Shown: positions 1-4,843 of the stretch, piece by piece
Layout: the number at the start of each line of letters is the position of its first letter
Position numbering within the stretch: the first letter of the stretch is position 1
Origin: CADEFX01 sp050260355
GTDB taxonomy: Bacteria > Pseudomonadota > Alphaproteobacteria > Rhizobiales > Hyphomicrobiaceae
Length of the DNA: 5,579 bases
Assembly (NCBI GenBank): GCA_050260355.1
Contig: JBLNBZ010000117.1
Span: 1 to 5,579 of the forward strand
Direction: 5' to 3'
The notes under the pieces: model-generated
What the model was told of the DNA's origin: nothing
What the model saw: only the letters and a program-made list of their open reading frames with translations
Database searches by the model: none
Program-made: the position numbers and the translations under genes

Positions 1-58
1 GTGCAATGCGCTGACGCGGGACATGATCGCGTGCGGCGTGATGCGGGGTGCGGCATGA
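1..58 (+). CDS. C-terminal tail of an upstream phage gene (partial)
   Basis: A reading frame open from the left edge, with its first full codon at base 2, ends at TGA 56-58. The last residues read CNALTRDMIACGVMRGAA. The stop shares an ATGA with the ATG of the ninB-like gene, the same overlap style used along the rest of this operon, and this is the main reason to believe the frame is coding. Too little is visible to name the product. In lambdoid phages the gene just before ninB is usually a replication or small accessory gene, but nothing here decides that. Confidence 0.55.
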   Translation, partial: CNALTRDMIACGVMRGAA

Positions 59-543
59 AGCGCCCAAAGTTCATCACCCGCAAGATCCGGCTCGATACCC
101 AGGCGCGCGTCGAGCTATTCGTTGCCGCCGTCAGGAGCGCCCCCGTTGACCCCGACAAGCCGCTCGAGGGGCTGGTGCGCGAGGAGGTCAAGGTCCGCGG
201 GCTGGATCAAAACGCCCTCATGTGGAGCGGCCCGCTCAAGGACATCTCCGAGCAGGCGTGGGTGAAGGACGAGAACGGCGTGCCGCGTCGCTATTCCGAC
301 AAGTGCTGGCACGAGGTATTCAAGGAAAGGTATCTGCCCGAGGACGACGACCCGCGGCTGGAGGAATTGGCGAAGGAAGGGTACCGCAAGTGGGAGCCGG
401 CGCCGGGCGGCGGCCGGAAACTCGTCGGCAGCACGACCGAGCTCACCGTTAAGGGCTTTTCCGAATACCTGGAGCAAGTGTACGCACAGGGCGCGTCGCT
501 CGGCGTTCTTTTCCATGCCAATCCGCGGGAGATGGCGGCATGA
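55..543 (+). CDS. ninB: NinB-family phage recombination protein
   Basis: The protein has 162 residues, close to lambda NinB/Orf (about 146). That family binds single-stranded DNA and works in phage recombination alongside or in place of host RecFOR mediators. Seen here: the family's signature near residues 48-57, RGLDQNALMW (lambda has a very similar RSLDQN..LW segment), an aromatic CWHEVFKERYL segment at 84-94, and a C-terminal helical part at 123-151 with GSTTELTVKGFSEYLE, matching lambda's GQSTSRM.V.EFAELLE pattern. I chose ATG 55, not the GTG at base 1, because the first 18 codons have no family resemblance and overlap the upstream gene's tail; a GGGGTG at 45-50 may serve as ribosome binding site. 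It overlaps the next gene by ATGA at 540-543. Function is from family knowledge; the match is by eye. Confidence 0.9.
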   Translation: MKRPKFITRKIRLDTQARVELFVAAVRSAPVDPDKPLEGLVREEVKVRGLDQNALMWSGPLKDISEQAWVKDENGVPRRYSDKCWHEVFKERYLPEDDDPRLEELAKEGYRKWEPAPGGGRKLVGSTTELTVKGFSEYLEQVYAQGASLGVLFHANPREMAA

Positions 544-851
544 ATCCCTCCCTCATCTTCCTGCCGTTCGATAGCAAGAAACTCCGCGACGCGGCGCACG
601 ACTACCCCTGTGTGCTGTGCGGCAAGGAGGGTTGTACCGTTGGGGCGCACTCCAATGCGCTCGAGCACGGCCGCGGCGCATCGAAGAAAACGCCGGATTA
701 CATGCTGGCGTACGTCTGCAACGACTGTCACGACCTGATCGACGGCCGGCGCGGCGGATTGCCGAAGGAAGAAAAGCGGGAGATGTGGTTGCGGGCATTC
801 GCTCGCACCGTCGCTCTGTGGTTCCGCGACGGCTTGGTGAAGGTGGCATAG
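540..851 (+). CDS. YbcO/DUF1364-type zinc nuclease domain protein
   Basis: A 103-residue protein resembling YbcO of the E. coli DLP12 prophage and other DUF1364 proteins, a family proposed to be HNH-like/RecA-dependent nucleases and common in lambdoid nin regions. Visible features are paired zinc-ligand motifs C24-x2-C27 and C60-x2-C63 with H64, a GAHSN segment at 36-40 that sits where the family has its AHI.. motif, the characteristic CNDCHDLIDGR at 60-70, and a C-terminal helix ending ARTVALWFRDGLVKV like YbcO's ARTQ..W...GV.K. The start overlaps the ninB stop (ATGA), implying translational coupling. The zinc/HNH scaffold is seen; nuclease activity and its role in recombination are inferred from the family. 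Confidence 0.85.
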   Translation: MNPSLIFLPFDSKKLRDAAHDYPCVLCGKEGCTVGAHSNALEHGRGASKKTPDYMLAYVCNDCHDLIDGRRGGLPKEEKREMWLRAFARTVALWFRDGLVKVA

Positions 852-853
852 AA

Positions 854-860
854 AAGGAGA
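854..860 (+). promoter_or_regulatory. Strong ribosome binding site for the Acb2/Tad1-family gene
   Basis: AAGGAGA lies four bases before ATG 865. The gene is separated from the YbcO-like gene by 13 bases and has its own near-consensus Shine-Dalgarno, whereas many neighbours rely on stop/start overlap. This fixes the start and suggests independent, efficient translation. Confidence 0.75.
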
Positions 861-864
861 GGGC

Positions 865-1221
865 ATGCGGCAGATCGACGATCACAAGGTCAACCCGGCG
901 AACGACATCATCGACATCGTGGTGCTGGACGCACCCGGCGCGGGCGGCGCGAATCACACGTATTGGGTCAAGTTACCGACCGACGACGCGATCAATATCC
1001 GCTTCCAGAACGGCCCCATCGCCGAGGCCGGCGTCAACGGCCTCACGCACGAAGTCCTGCTTGCTATCGTCATCGACCGCCTGCGCAGCTTTCAGGGCGG
1101 TGAGTACGCCTGCCGCGAGAACGCGCTGGCGCTGACGAAGTTGGAGGAGGCGATGCACTGGCTGCACCACAGGACGCGGGCGCGTATGGCGCGCGGCGTC
1201 GAAGGCACTCACGCGAAGTAA
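865..1221 (+). CDS. Acb2/Tad1-family protein, predicted sponge for immune signalling nucleotides
   Basis: A 118-residue protein that I recognise as the phage family annotated as Acb2/Tad1 domain proteins. Known members act in the cytoplasm of the infected cell: Tad1 sequesters the gcADPR messenger made by Thoeris TIR proteins and can also bind CBASS cyclic nucleotides, while Acb2 sequesters CBASS cyclic di- and trinucleotides, so the effectors never fire. Seen here: a conserved N-terminus (DHKVNPAND, 6-14), a β-rich part with PGAGGANHTYWV (24-35) and FQNGPI (47-52), a helix GVNGLTHEVLLAIVIDRLR (57-75), then a helical hairpin with the family hallmark RENALALTKLEEAMHWL (84-100) and a basic tail RARMARGVEGTH. 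A β-domain plus hairpin and this length fit Tad1 better than the shorter, all-helical Acb2. F76, N86 and R103 are candidate ligand residues, by analogy with my recollection of the Tad1 structure. Its stop overlaps the following endonuclease start (TAATG). Confidence 0.82.
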   Translation: MRQIDDHKVNPANDIIDIVVLDAPGAGGANHTYWVKLPTDDAINIRFQNGPIAEAGVNGLTHEVLLAIVIDRLRSFQGGEYACRENALALTKLEEAMHWLHHRTRARMARGVEGTHAK

Positions 1222-1538
1222 TGAGCGCCCCCGAATCCCTGCTCGAGTTCCACCTGACCGCCAGCAAGACCGGCGGCTGGGTGCGCGAGTTCGTCTTCGC
1301 CCCTCCGCGCAAGTATCGGCTCGACTTCGCTTTCATTGAAGAAAAGCTCGGCGTGGAGGTGGACGGGGCGATATGGGTCAAGGGTCGGCACGGCACGGGA
1401 ACGGGCATCACGAACGACTGCGAAAAGATGAGCCTCGCCGCGATACACGGCTGGCGAATCATCCGGGTAACGCCGGAACAAGTAAAGCAGGGCAAGGCGC
1501 TGGAGTGGATCCGGCGCGCACTCAACAAGGAGGTGTGA
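1221..1538 (+). CDS. Small VSR/DUF559-type PD-(D/E)XK endonuclease
   Basis: A 105-residue protein that fits the very-short-patch-repair-like (VSR/DUF559) endonuclease fold found in many phages and prophages. Seen here: REFVFAPPRKYRLDFAF (22-38) with the first catalytic aspartate D35; the second strand LGVEVDGAIW (43-52), in which E46 and D48 take the (D/E)xK place as an ExD variant; GRHGTGTGI.NDCEK (55-69); and the terminal GWRIIRVTPEQV (77-88), typical of the family's last strand. Length is close to that of a single nuclease domain with no added DNA-binding part. ATG 1221 overlaps the previous stop. In this nin-like position it may process recombination or replication junctions where other phages use RusA or Rap, but no substrate is shown by the sequence. 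Mismatch-repair nicking or attack on incoming DNA are alternatives. Confidence 0.8.
   Translation: MSAPESLLEFHLTASKTGGWVREFVFAPPRKYRLDFAFIEEKLGVEVDGAIWVKGRHGTGTGITNDCEKMSLAAIHGWRIIRVTPEQVKQGKALEWIRRALNKEV
1527..1534 (+). promoter_or_regulatory. Near-consensus Shine-Dalgarno before the first membrane miniprotein
   Basis: AAGGAGGT sits inside the last codons of the endonuclease gene, ending 3 bases before ATG 1538. It supports translation starting there and argues against the longer upstream open frame that begins at 1373. The spacing is somewhat short, so ATG 1553, five codons in, is an alternative start. Confidence 0.65.
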
Positions 1539-1726
1539 TGCGCAGCATCGTTATGTTGGTGTTCTGGCTGGAGATGGGGGCTTTGGCGATAACCCTGGGG
1601 CGCCTTGCGTTTTCGGAGTATCCGAGGGTCGAGGATTACGGGCGAGGTTTTGACACGATAAGGGTCGCGCTTGCGATAGCGTTCGCGGCATGGTGCGCGT
1701 CCGTCCTGTGGGGAGGCGCGCAATGA
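1538..1726 (+). CDS. Two-helix inner-membrane miniprotein, unknown function
   Basis: A 62-residue protein starting MRSIVMLVFWLEMG and ending ..ASVLWGGAQ. It shows two hydrophobic stretches long enough to cross the membrane, about residues 3-24 and 42-59, separated by a polar loop with acidic and basic residues (EYPRVEDYGRGFD). I do not recognise a family. ATG 1538 shares a base with the endonuclease stop (TGATG) and has AAGGAGGT just upstream. Its own stop overlaps the start of a second membrane protein (ATGA 1723-1726), so the two are probably made together. Small membrane proteins in accessory phage regions can be superinfection-exclusion factors, holin-like proteins or of unknown use; the position away from any visible endolysin makes holin less likely. 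Confidence 0.72.
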   Translation: MRSIVMLVFWLEMGALAITLGRLAFSEYPRVEDYGRGFDTIRVALAIAFAAWCASVLWGGAQ

Positions 1727-1884
1727 GCTTCATCCGCATGTGCATGCAAGGGCTCTGCGCGCTGGTCGTCTACGCGATCAGTATCCCGATCCTCATTCTC
1801 GGCTTCGTGCTCGGTTTTGCGCACGACGCCATCCTGCGCGGTATGTATGCGTGGAGCGTGTTCATGGAGTGGGTGGAAGAATGA
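1723..1884 (+). CDS. Single-pass membrane miniprotein, unknown function
   Basis: A 53-residue protein with one long hydrophobic segment (about residues 8-33, LCALVVYAISIPILILGFVL and onward), a short N-terminus with one arginine, and a C-terminus ending in MEWVEE. No family recognised. I chose ATG 1723 over earlier in-frame starts because it overlaps the upstream stop (ATGA) and follows GGGGAGG at 1710-1716; earlier starts would overlap the preceding gene heavily. Its stop overlaps the next start (ATGA 1881-1884). Tight coupling with the neighbouring two-helix protein suggests the pair may act together in the inner membrane, which is inference only. Confidence 0.68.
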   Translation: MSFIRMCMQGLCALVVYAISIPILILGFVLGFAHDAILRGMYAWSVFMEWVEE

Positions 1885-2231
1885 CCGAACCCAACGACCA
1901 AGCCCGCCTCGACGCCGCTTTCGTCGCCATGCAGCAGGTGCTCGTCGACCACGGCATCGCGATGGACGAAGCCGCGGCGATGGTATCCGCCCTGTCGGCG
2001 CACATCGCCGTGGCGGCGCCGGAAGAAGTCGATCTGTCGCAGGCGCGGATGAATACCGAGCTCGCGCTGATGGAGATGATCCGGCGCGAGTGCAGCGGCA
2101 GTGTCAGTGCCGCTGCGGCTGCGCTACGTGATCTCGGGTTCGATATGTCGACCAGGATGCGCCGTTCGGCGGACGGACCGACGATCTCCGAGTCGCAGCC
2201 GAAGATCGCGCTGCCGCAGGGGGTGCATTGA
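1881..2231 (+). CDS. Hypothetical helical phage protein
   Basis: A 116-residue protein of no family I recognise. It is rich in Ala and Met and looks almost wholly helical through residue 95, with amphipathic stretches RLDAAFVAMQQVLVDHGIA (9-27), MDEAAAMVSALSAHIAV (28-44) and ARMNTELALMEMIRREC (55-71). A polar, probably flexible tail follows (RRSADGPTISESQPKIALP). No membrane segment, signal peptide or catalytic motif is visible. The start overlaps the previous stop by ATGA, so ATG 1881 is preferred over the longer open frame reaching back to 1740, which would run through the membrane-protein gene. It is coupled downstream by TGATG. Probably a small accessory early protein. Confidence 0.7.
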   Translation: MTEPNDQARLDAAFVAMQQVLVDHGIAMDEAAAMVSALSAHIAVAAPEEVDLSQARMNTELALMEMIRRECSGSVSAAAAALRDLGFDMSTRMRRSADGPTISESQPKIALPQGVH

Positions 2232-2692
2232 TGGGCCTACTCACGAAGTTGCGCGATAAGGTGCGCGGCTATACGGACGACGATGTAGCCGAGTTGCGTA
2301 CAAAGGTCGGAGAGGCGCACCCCGGCGAGGTGATCGCGCTCACAAGGGCGGATATTCGGGCATTCGGCGACCTGTGCGTGCGCAGCATCAACGTGCGCGA
2401 TGGCGGCATCGACATGGTGGCCGAGCATCCGATGGTGTTCCTCATGGCCGACAGCCTCGCCAAGTTCATCGGTGACTACAACTACGTCGAGATGCGGATG
2501 ACGCACCGCAGGACCGGCGAGAGCTACATCATGCACTGCCAGAAGCAATCCGGCGAGACGCCGTACGAGCAGAAGGCGCGGGCCGAGCGCGAGCGGGACG
2601 AATGGAAGGCCCGCTGGCAGGAGGCCGTCGAGGACGCATCGCAAGCGCGGCTTGAGCGTGACCGCGCGCTATCCGGCCGCGAGGCCACGTAA
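2231..2692 (+). CDS. Hypothetical phage protein with C-terminal coiled coil
   Basis: A 153-residue protein, unrecognised. An N-terminal basic helix (MGLLTKLRDKVRGY) leads into a probable α/β part (about 17-105, including PGEVIALTRADIRAFGDLCV and YNYVEMRMTHRRTGESYIMH). A strongly charged helix follows from about 112 to 146, with YEQKARAERERDEWKARWQE, very likely a coiled coil. I chose ATG 2231, which overlaps the upstream stop in TGATG and follows GGGGGTG at 2219-2225; a TTG one codon earlier is possible but weaker. The charged C-terminal helix suggests oligomerisation or partner binding. No catalytic motif is visible. The following gene starts 17 bases after its stop, with its own ribosome binding site. 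Confidence 0.75.
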   Translation: MGLLTKLRDKVRGYTDDDVAELRTKVGEAHPGEVIALTRADIRAFGDLCVRSINVRDGGIDMVAEHPMVFLMADSLAKFIGDYNYVEMRMTHRRTGESYIMHCQKQSGETPYEQKARAERERDEWKARWQEAVEDASQARLERDRALSGREAT

Positions 2693-2698
2693 CCAACC

Positions 2699-2704
2699 AA
2701 GGAG
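2699..2704 (+). promoter_or_regulatory. Shine-Dalgarno supporting a GTG start
   Basis: AAGGAG is followed by a five-base gap and GTG 2710. The same AAGGAGAA string recurs before the genes at 3126 and 3493, so it looks like the house ribosome binding site of this segment and makes the GTG start credible. Confidence 0.7.
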
Positions 2705-2709
2705 AAGAC

Positions 2710-3117
2710 GTGAGCGACGAGTTCCCAAGGAAAGGGAGTAGCGGCTCTGGGAGGACGGTGCTGTATTCCGTGGAGGCGAGATACATGGGTGAGAAGCCGC
2801 GCGTATTCGGCACCCTGACGCTGGATGAGCGGTGGCAGCGAGTGTCGTTTGTGCGTTCGCCAATAGGTGTGCCGCAGGCCGACGCGATGTTTTGCCCTCA
2901 CGCCGAGGCGCTGGGCCTGCTCGGCTACGCATCCGCGCAGTCGCTCCGCTGGTGGTTTCATGCCGAGCATGGGCAGTGGAATCTCGAGTCGCGCCTAGTC
3001 GAGCATGCGGTCGAATGGTCATATAAAGAGCAGGCGGTCGGCGCAGTTGAGGATGTTGCCGGCCCAGAGGCGCGCCGGCCGGTGAAGCCGGACAGCCAAC
3101 CCGTAGCACAACCCTGA
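2710..3117 (+). CDS. Hypothetical phage protein, soluble
   Basis: A 135-residue protein, no family recognised. Residues 1-14 are polar and probably disordered. Residues 15-50 read as alternating β-strands (RTVLYSVEARYMGEKPRVFG, then LTLDERWQRVSFV). From 60 there is a helical part with several aromatic and histidine residues (FCPHAEALGLLGY, RWWFHAEHGQW, LVEHAVEWSYKEQ). The last 20 residues are Pro-rich and polar. The Cys/His content (C62, H64, H84, H87) could hint at metal binding, but no standard motif is complete. Translation starts at GTG 2710 behind AAGGAG. It is followed after 8 bases by another gene with its own ribosome binding site. Confidence 0.72.
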   Translation: MSDEFPRKGSSGSGRTVLYSVEARYMGEKPRVFGTLTLDERWQRVSFVRSPIGVPQADAMFCPHAEALGLLGYASAQSLRWWFHAEHGQWNLESRLVEHAVEWSYKEQAVGAVEDVAGPEARRPVKPDSQPVAQP

Positions 3118-3125
3118 AGGAGAAG

Positions 3126-3467
3126 ATGATGCAGGAAGGACTTTCGGCGGGGCAGTACGTCGCATCCAACTCTGGCGCTCAGTTCGGGCTCGCGCAGGCC
3201 GTAGGCAAGGTCAGCCGCGCCGGCGCGATCGACGAGGCGATCTGCATAGCGGAGAAGCAAGTCGCCCTGCTCAACGACCGCATCGGCGCGCTGGAGGAGC
3301 GTCTTCAGCAGGCGCTCTCGCCGCGCAACGAGGCGACGGGCGGCAGAGGCGAGCTGCCGTGTGCCCCGGTGCCGGCCAATCTCTCCGCGCGCATCCGCAT
3401 TCACGCGAACGACATCGGCAACGCGACGAGCCGCATCGGCGCGCTGCTCGATGCACTGGAGCTGTAA
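3126..3467 (+). CDS. Hypothetical coiled-coil phage protein
   Basis: A protein of 113 residues if ATG 3126 is used, or 112 from ATG 3129; the second has the better spacing from AAGGAG at 3117-3122. Two helical blocks with heptad-like hydrophobic spacing are visible: AEKQVALLNDRIGALEERLQ (42-61) and, after a loop rich in Gly/Pro, SARIRIHANDIGNATSRIGA running to the end (87-113). The blocks share an ND-RIGAL theme (NDRIGALEERL and SRIGALLDALEL), so the protein may be an antiparallel helical hairpin or have arisen from an internal duplication. No known family, membrane segment or catalytic motif. Likely a small oligomeric accessory protein. Confidence 0.72.
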   Translation: MMQEGLSAGQYVASNSGAQFGLAQAVGKVSRAGAIDEAICIAEKQVALLNDRIGALEERLQQALSPRNEATGGRGELPCAPVPANLSARIRIHANDIGNATSRIGALLDALEL

Positions 3468-3492
3468 CTCGGCAGTCTCATAAGGAGAACCC

Positions 3493-4116
3493 ATGAACGC
3501 TCCGCTCGCGCTGTTTTCGGATATGGAGAGCTGCATGCGCTGGCTCACGCTGACCGCCCCGCATATGTGCGAAACCGTCAAGGGGCCGGCCTTCTCCCGC
3601 TGGCAGAAGTCGAACGAGCGCGAGCAGACGGACGAAAAGCCGAAAGCACCGCGCTACGGGGCGGAGCTCGCCGCCAAGCCGAAAGGTCTGGACGCGGCCG
3701 GGCAGATCGGCATGCTGGGGTCGTTCTTCAAGCGCCTGCCGCCGGATCAGATGTATCACTGCCTCGCCAAGTATCTCGACCCGGGCCCGAAGCCGAAAGA
3801 GAACTCGCGCACGTTCGACCACGACAAGGCGCAACGGCTGTGGATCATCGAGCAACGCAGGAATGCGCGGGAATTCCTCGCCATGCTGATGCAGGCCGAG
3901 TTCGACAAGGACGTGGACTTGCGCGTATTCGTCGCCCTGGTGCAGAAGTTCTACGGGGAGCGGACGTCGCTCGCCAAGCTGGCGAAGCAGTCAGGGCTGA
4001 CGCGGTATCGGGTGGGGCAACTAGACGCCGATGTGTTCGTATCGCTCGACGCCTTGCAGGTGAGGGCGGAGCAGGCGGTTTACGGGGCGCTCGAGCGGGG
4101 AGGGGTGATAGCGTGA
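3493..4116 (+). CDS. Basic protein with a possible C-terminal helix-turn-helix; candidate Q-type antiterminator
   Basis: A 207-residue protein with AAGGAGA at 3482-3488 before ATG 3493. The N-terminal third is polar and Lys/Glu-rich (residues 36-66). A central helical part includes FFKRLPPDQMYHCLAKYLD (78-96) and DKAQRLWIIEQRRNAREFLA (111-130). Near the C-terminus, LRVFVALVQKFYGERTSL (143-160) leads into AKLAKQSGLTRYRVGQLDA (161-179), which reads as a helix-turn-helix, then a final helix. Lambdoid Q-type antiterminators and DUF1133-like proteins often end in a similar 'aromatic helix, then LA...G(L/I)S...V' arrangement, and the gene sits near the end of the early block ahead of a terminator. 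I see no strong full-length match and no zinc motif, so the antiterminator call is inference from layout; a plain DNA-binding accessory protein is the alternative. Its stop overlaps a GTG start (GTGA 4113-4116). Confidence 0.7.
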   Translation: MNAPLALFSDMESCMRWLTLTAPHMCETVKGPAFSRWQKSNEREQTDEKPKAPRYGAELAAKPKGLDAAGQIGMLGSFFKRLPPDQMYHCLAKYLDPGPKPKENSRTFDHDKAQRLWIIEQRRNAREFLAMLMQAEFDKDVDLRVFVALVQKFYGERTSLAKLAKQSGLTRYRVGQLDADVFVSLDALQVRAEQAVYGALERGGVIA

Positions 4117-4397
4117 CGATCTATGTTGACGCCTTGCGCGACAACGGCTGGGTGCTGCGCGGCCGGCGCGTGCAGAACTGCCACATGTACACCGACGGAC
4201 CCGTGGACGAGCTGCACGCCATGGCCGACCGCATTGGCATGCGGCGGTCGTGGTTCCAGGCTGACGACGCCCGCCTTCCGCACTACGACCTGACGCCATC
4301 CCGGCGCGCAGCCGCGCTGCTGAATGGGGCGGTCGAGGCGACATCGCGTGACGTGTGGGAGCAGATGAAGCGCAACCGGGCAAAGGTGTCCGCATGA
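4113..4397 (+). CDS. DUF4031 family protein
   Basis: A 94-residue protein matching DUF4031, a short domain common in phages and some bacteria. Visible conserved points are MTIYVDALRDNGWVLRGRR (1-19) with the early aspartate D6, HMYTDGPVDELHAMADRIGM (24-43), the aromatic RRSWFQ (44-49), and the PHYDLTPSRRAAALLNGAVE block (56-75), which is the family's hallmark. Biochemical function is unknown. The start is GTG 4113, overlapping the previous stop in GTGA, with GGGGAGGGG at 4097-4105 as a likely ribosome binding site. The longer open frame reaching back to 3567 is out of frame with the upstream gene and is not coding over most of its length. The stop overlaps the following start (ATGA 4394-4397). 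Confidence 0.85.
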   Translation: MTIYVDALRDNGWVLRGRRVQNCHMYTDGPVDELHAMADRIGMRRSWFQADDARLPHYDLTPSRRAAALLNGAVEATSRDVWEQMKRNRAKVSA

Positions 4398-4753
4398 CCC
4401 TAGAACGCCAGAAGAACCCCGCAGCCGTCGCCCTCGGGCGCCTCGGCGGCCTGAAAGGCGGTCGCGCCCGGGCAGAGAAGCTATCCGCCGAGCGGCGCAG
4501 CGAGATCGCCAGAAGCGGCGCCCGGGCACGCACAGAGAACGCTCGCCCAGATCACAGGGTCGTCGCTTCGATGCTCGCCGTGGCGGCTATGACGGGCAAG
4601 ACGTACTGCCTGTTCCGCACAGGGCGCATGCTCGAGTTCGCCGAGGTCGATTCCGATACCGCGCGGCATGTGCGCGCCGCCCGCGCTGACGATTGGATGG
4701 GCAACTTCGATGCGACGTGGACCGTGATGCAGGTGTTGACCGAAATCGACTGA
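4394..4753 (+). CDS. Protein with Gly/Lys/Arg-rich N-terminal motif, unknown function
   Basis: A 119-residue protein with two parts. Residues 9-46 (PAAVALGRLGGLKGGRARAE, then LSAERRSEIARSGARAR) form the widespread 'LGGLKGG.AR...LS.ERR.EIAR' motif, found at the ends of many bacterial and phage proteins and probably nucleic-acid contacting. Residues 57-119 look like a small α/β domain (VASMLAVAAMTGKTYCLFRT, EFAEVDSDTA, WTVMQVLTEID) that I do not recognise. The start overlaps the DUF4031 stop (ATGA). It is the last gene of the overlapping block; after its TGA 4751-4753 the sequence becomes AT-richer and holds a terminator. DNA or RNA binding is inferred from the basic N-terminus only. Confidence 0.75.
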   Translation: MTLERQKNPAAVALGRLGGLKGGRARAEKLSAERRSEIARSGARARTENARPDHRVVASMLAVAAMTGKTYCLFRTGRMLEFAEVDSDTARHVRAARADDWMGNFDATWTVMQVLTEID

Positions 4754-4843
4754 CGTTCCACGAGAAACAGCTTGAGCGGTCACGTTGGACACGACACATT
4801 TTTGCAAATACCCTATGTCAAACGCATACATTGATGCGAACGC
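4754..4843 (+). other. AT-richer intergenic segment, possible late-promoter or regulatory region
   Basis: This is the longest non-coding stretch in the window (about 130 bases including the terminator that follows), and it is clearly less GC-rich than the surrounding genes. It contains an 8-base palindrome TTTGCAAA at 4801-4808 and a small inverted repeat CGCAT/ATGCG at 4823-4827 and 4834-4838. Possible -35-like boxes are TTGAGC (4772) and TTGGAC (4785); -10-like matches (TACCCT at 4809, TACATT at 4827) are poor, so no promoter is asserted. The short open frames crossing it lack ribosome binding sites and family features. Confidence 0.5.

Noticed and set aside
1..54. GTG at base 1 as start of the NinB-like protein
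   Set aside because: The extra 18 residues show no family similarity and overlap the tail of the upstream gene, whose stop forms an ATGA with the better start at 55.
291..866. 191-codon antisense frame under the ninB- and YbcO-like genes
   Set aside because: It overlaps two genes with clear family signatures, and its own translation shows no family features.
617..1135. 172-codon + frame overlapping the YbcO-like and Acb2/Tad1-like genes
   Set aside because: The translation is dominated by Arg/Ser/Ala with no motif, and it conflicts with two well-supported genes in other frames.
1070..1723. 217-codon antisense frame under the Acb2/Tad1-like, endonuclease and membrane-protein genes
   Set aside because: It is a low-complexity Arg/Pro/Ser-rich shadow; the sense frames carry recognisable motifs, overlaps and Shine-Dalgarno sites.
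3073..3096. GGCCGG-rich inverted repeats near the end of the gene at 2710
   Set aside because: They are short, lie inside coding sequence, have no T tract, and are expected by chance in such GC-rich DNA.
3567..4397. 276-codon open frame on the + strand overlapping the gene at 3493
   Set aside because: Only its last 285 bases (from GTG 4113) encode the DUF4031 protein. The upstream part is Arg/Ala/Gly-rich out-of-frame translation of the 3493-4116 gene, which has a good ribosome binding site and a normal composition.
4785..4814. Sigma-70 promoter TTGGAC/TACCCT
   Set aside because: Each box matches only about half of the consensus, so it is mentioned within the intergenic entry but not called as a promoter.
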